NCBI GenBank assembly: GCA_021814475.1
Contig: JAKAIE010000036.1
Span: 1 to 32,434, forward strand
Origin: Nitrospirota bacterium
Lineage (GTDB): Bacteria; Nitrospirota; Thermodesulfovibrionia; Thermodesulfovibrionales; UBA6898
Reading direction: 5' to 3'
Length of the DNA stretch: 32,434 nt
Shown: positions 31,505-32,434 of the stretch, one piece after another
Layout of the letters: each line of letters opens with the position of its first letter
Position numbering within the stretch: the stretch's first letter is position 1
The notes under the pieces: generated by a model
The model's database searches: none
What the model saw: the letters and a program-made list of their open reading frames with translations, nothing else
Told to the model about the DNA's origin: nothing
Translations under genes and position numbers: made by a program

Positions 31505-31741
31505 GTGAGCGAAGTGAAGTCCGACATGGTGCTCGATACGAGAGGCATGAGCTGCCCGCTGCCTGTACTGAAAACGAAAAGGGCGCTCGAAGGCCTTCAC
31601 GAGGGGCAGGTTCTGGAGGTGATCGCCAGCGACAGGACCGTGGAATCCGATATAGCGGAACTGCTCCTCAGGATGGGGCATGAGCTGGTGGGGGTCAGGG
31701 ACGACGGTCCGGGTGTTACGTTCTTTATCCGGAAAAGGTGA
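31505..31741 (+). CDS. tusA: TusA/SirA-family sulfur carrier protein
   Basis: The 78-aa protein has the family motif at C17: LDTRGMSCPLPVLKTKRAL, with the CPxP box at 17-20, and the two-layer alpha/beta length. TusA-type proteins carry a persulfide on this Cys and relay sulfur from a cysteine desulfurase to tRNA thiolation, molybdenum cofactor or sulfur-oxidation enzymes. The nifS product encoded just upstream on the other strand is a natural donor, and the pterin enzyme AOR a possible beneficiary (inference). GTG 31505 with GGAGG 5 nt before it is preferred over GTG 31499. A strong terminator follows. Confidence 0.9.
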   Translation: MSEVKSDMVLDTRGMSCPLPVLKTKRALEGLHEGQVLEVIASDRTVESDIAELLLRMGHELVGVRDDGPGVTFFIRKR

Positions 31742-31764
31742 TTCACAGCCCCAGACGGATTTCA

Positions 31765-31791
31765 ACAGCCGGCTTTGCCGGCTGTTTTTTT
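31765..31791 (+). terminator. Rho-independent terminator after tusA
   Basis: ACAGCCGGC (31765-31773) pairs perfectly with GCCGGCTGT (31777-31785) over a TTT loop, followed by T to 31791. Confidence 0.93.
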
Positions 31792-31863
31792 GCGGATGAT
31801 GCTCTCCGTTCCACTGGAGTAACGTTTGTCTTTTGGGGACATTTTCTTGTATCTTAACATGTT

Positions 31864-31950
31864 GCCGGAGTGGCGGAATTGGCAGACGCAAGGGACTTAA
31901 AATCCCTCGGGGGCAACCCCGTACCGGTTCGATCCCGGTCTTCGGTACCA
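31864..31950 (+). tRNA. tRNA-Leu(UAA), CCA encoded
   Basis: This is an 87-nt type II tRNA. The D-arm TGGCGGAATTGGCAGACGC is typical of tRNA-Leu; the anticodon stem AGGGA/TCCCT holds the loop CTTAAAA with anticodon TAA at 31898-31900; a long variable arm (CGGGGG/CCCCG) follows; the T-arm is ACCGG-TTCGATC-CCGGT; CCA is encoded at 31948-31950. The acceptor stem has G1.U72 and G5.U68 wobbles. A run of eight T follows directly and may end transcription. Confidence 0.97.
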
Positions 31951-32249
31951 TTTTTTTTCGCGTATTATTGCGGGCTTGTCCTTTATTGTTCGAGTTATTT
32001 CTTACCCTTTGAATCGGCGCTTCGGCGGCGTCTGTATCTGAGAGGTACCCGTGCTGCTGAGGCGTGATCACGTCTTTATGCGCCTGAAAAACCCGTTCAA
32101 AAGTGGCAGCTAAAACGTATCCGCTATCTCTATCCTGCCGCGGGAAAAAACAGCTTATTGCAGAAATAATGCGCTATTTTTTCTTTGTCTGAGTTAAACT
32201 AATGGAAAGTTTTGTGCAGCAAGTTATTATGAAGCGTAGGAGGTGGCAT
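31951..32249. other. Intergenic region between tRNA-Leu and tatA
   Basis: About 300 nt with no gene I can support. It starts with the T8 run after the tRNA. The distal 100 nt are AT-rich, and TAAACT near 32195-32200 could be the -10 box of tatA, but no clear -35 box accompanies it. Confidence 0.5.
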
Positions 32250-32434
32250 ATGCTGGAAGGATTGTTTCAACCGATGCACTTGCTCATTATTTTGGCTATT
32301 GCCTTGATAGTCATGGGGCCGAAAAAATTACCTGAACTTGGAGCCGGGCTGGGGAAAGGCATCAGAGAATTCAAGAAAGCAATGGCGGAAGCCACCAGGG
32401 AGATTAATGTGACCCCTGAAGTGAAGGAAGCAAA
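32250..32434 (+). CDS. tatA: Twin-arginine translocase subunit TatA/TatE, 3' truncated by window edge
   Basis: The visible 61 residues cover a short N-terminal membrane helix (MHLLIILAIALIVMG), the hinge PKKLPELG, and the amphipathic helix AGLGKGIREFKKAMAEAT, followed by the start of the charged tail. This is the TatA family plan. TatA multimers form the pore that exports folded, often cofactor-containing proteins. AGGAGGTGGCAT places a strong ribosome site just before ATG 32250. The end lies beyond the window. TatB is a less likely alternative given the hinge and short helix spacing. Confidence 0.9.
   Translation, partial: MLEGLFQPMHLLIILAIALIVMGPKKLPELGAGLGKGIREFKKAMAEATREINVTPEVKEA

Noticed and set aside
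31870-32067. Open frame of 65 codons starting inside the tRNA-Leu
   Set aside because: It is the translated body of the tRNA (a well-known false gene of the MAELADARDLKS kind) plus intergenic sequence.
31025-32071. Long N-terminal extension of the nifU frame on the minus strand
   Set aside because: It crosses the GYD gene, tusA and the tRNA; NifU similarity begins exactly at ATG 31024 and a promoter lies just upstream.
1-32434. CRISPR arrays, insertion sequences or prophage
   Set aside because: No spaced identical repeats, transposase, capsid, terminase or Cas-like proteins were seen anywhere in the window.

Overview
This 32.4 kb window looks like core chromosome of a GC-rich (by eye mid-50s %), probably anaerobic, Gram-negative bacterium. 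Pointers are rubrerythrin plus a peroxiredoxin, a tungsten/molybdenum aldehyde:ferredoxin oxidoreductase (AOR), a full-length three-domain NifU with NifS, folate-dependent TrmFO in a trmFO-xerC-hslVU neighbourhood, a NtrC-type sigma-54 activator, and RND efflux, RlpA and MtgA, which imply an outer membrane and septal peptidoglycan machinery. A member of the Nitrospirota or a deltaproteobacterial-type lineage fits best; this is inference from gene content only. I see no insertion sequence, prophage or CRISPR array.

Layout. 1-950: oxidative-stress genes (3'-end of a peroxiredoxin, rubrerythrin). 1074-4535: signalling block, a PilZ-receiver protein convergent with an operon of a receiver-TPR protein and a sensorless histidine kinase. 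4658-7921: tightly overlapping operon aspartate aminotransferase - era - bifunctional nuclease-like protein - recO. 8002-8637: DksA-type zinc-finger protein with a histone-H1-like basic tail. 8869-15031: heavy-metal efflux operon (YtkA-like periplasmic protein, TolC-type outer membrane protein, CusB-like adaptor, CusA-like RND pump), with a terminator-like hairpin over the start of the tolC-type gene. 15182-18336: HIT protein, AOR, an unrecognised protein with a beta-grasp-like segment, and a MoaD-like protein ending Gly-Gly-Gln. 18396-19239: SemiSWEET transporter and a membrane protein with an HEFGH motif. 19356-26130: trmFO, xerC, a sigma-54 activator, a small unknown gene (opposite strand), hslV, hslU, rlpA. 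26187-29008: OsmC, RmuC, MtgA. 29019-31741: nifU-nifS divergent from a GYD-domain gene, then tusA. 31864-31950: tRNA-Leu(UAA). 32250-end: 5' part of tatA.

The most interesting non-coding signals are: several genes whose apparent -10 box lies only 6-8 nt before the start codon with no Shine-Dalgarno sequence (probable leaderless mRNAs); the palindrome TGTCAATCGTTGACA that supplies the -35 box of both divergent nifU and GYD-gene promoters; and the hairpin that buries the start codon of the efflux outer-membrane gene. The best candidate for something undescribed is the AOR / beta-grasp-like protein / MoaD-GGQ neighbourhood.
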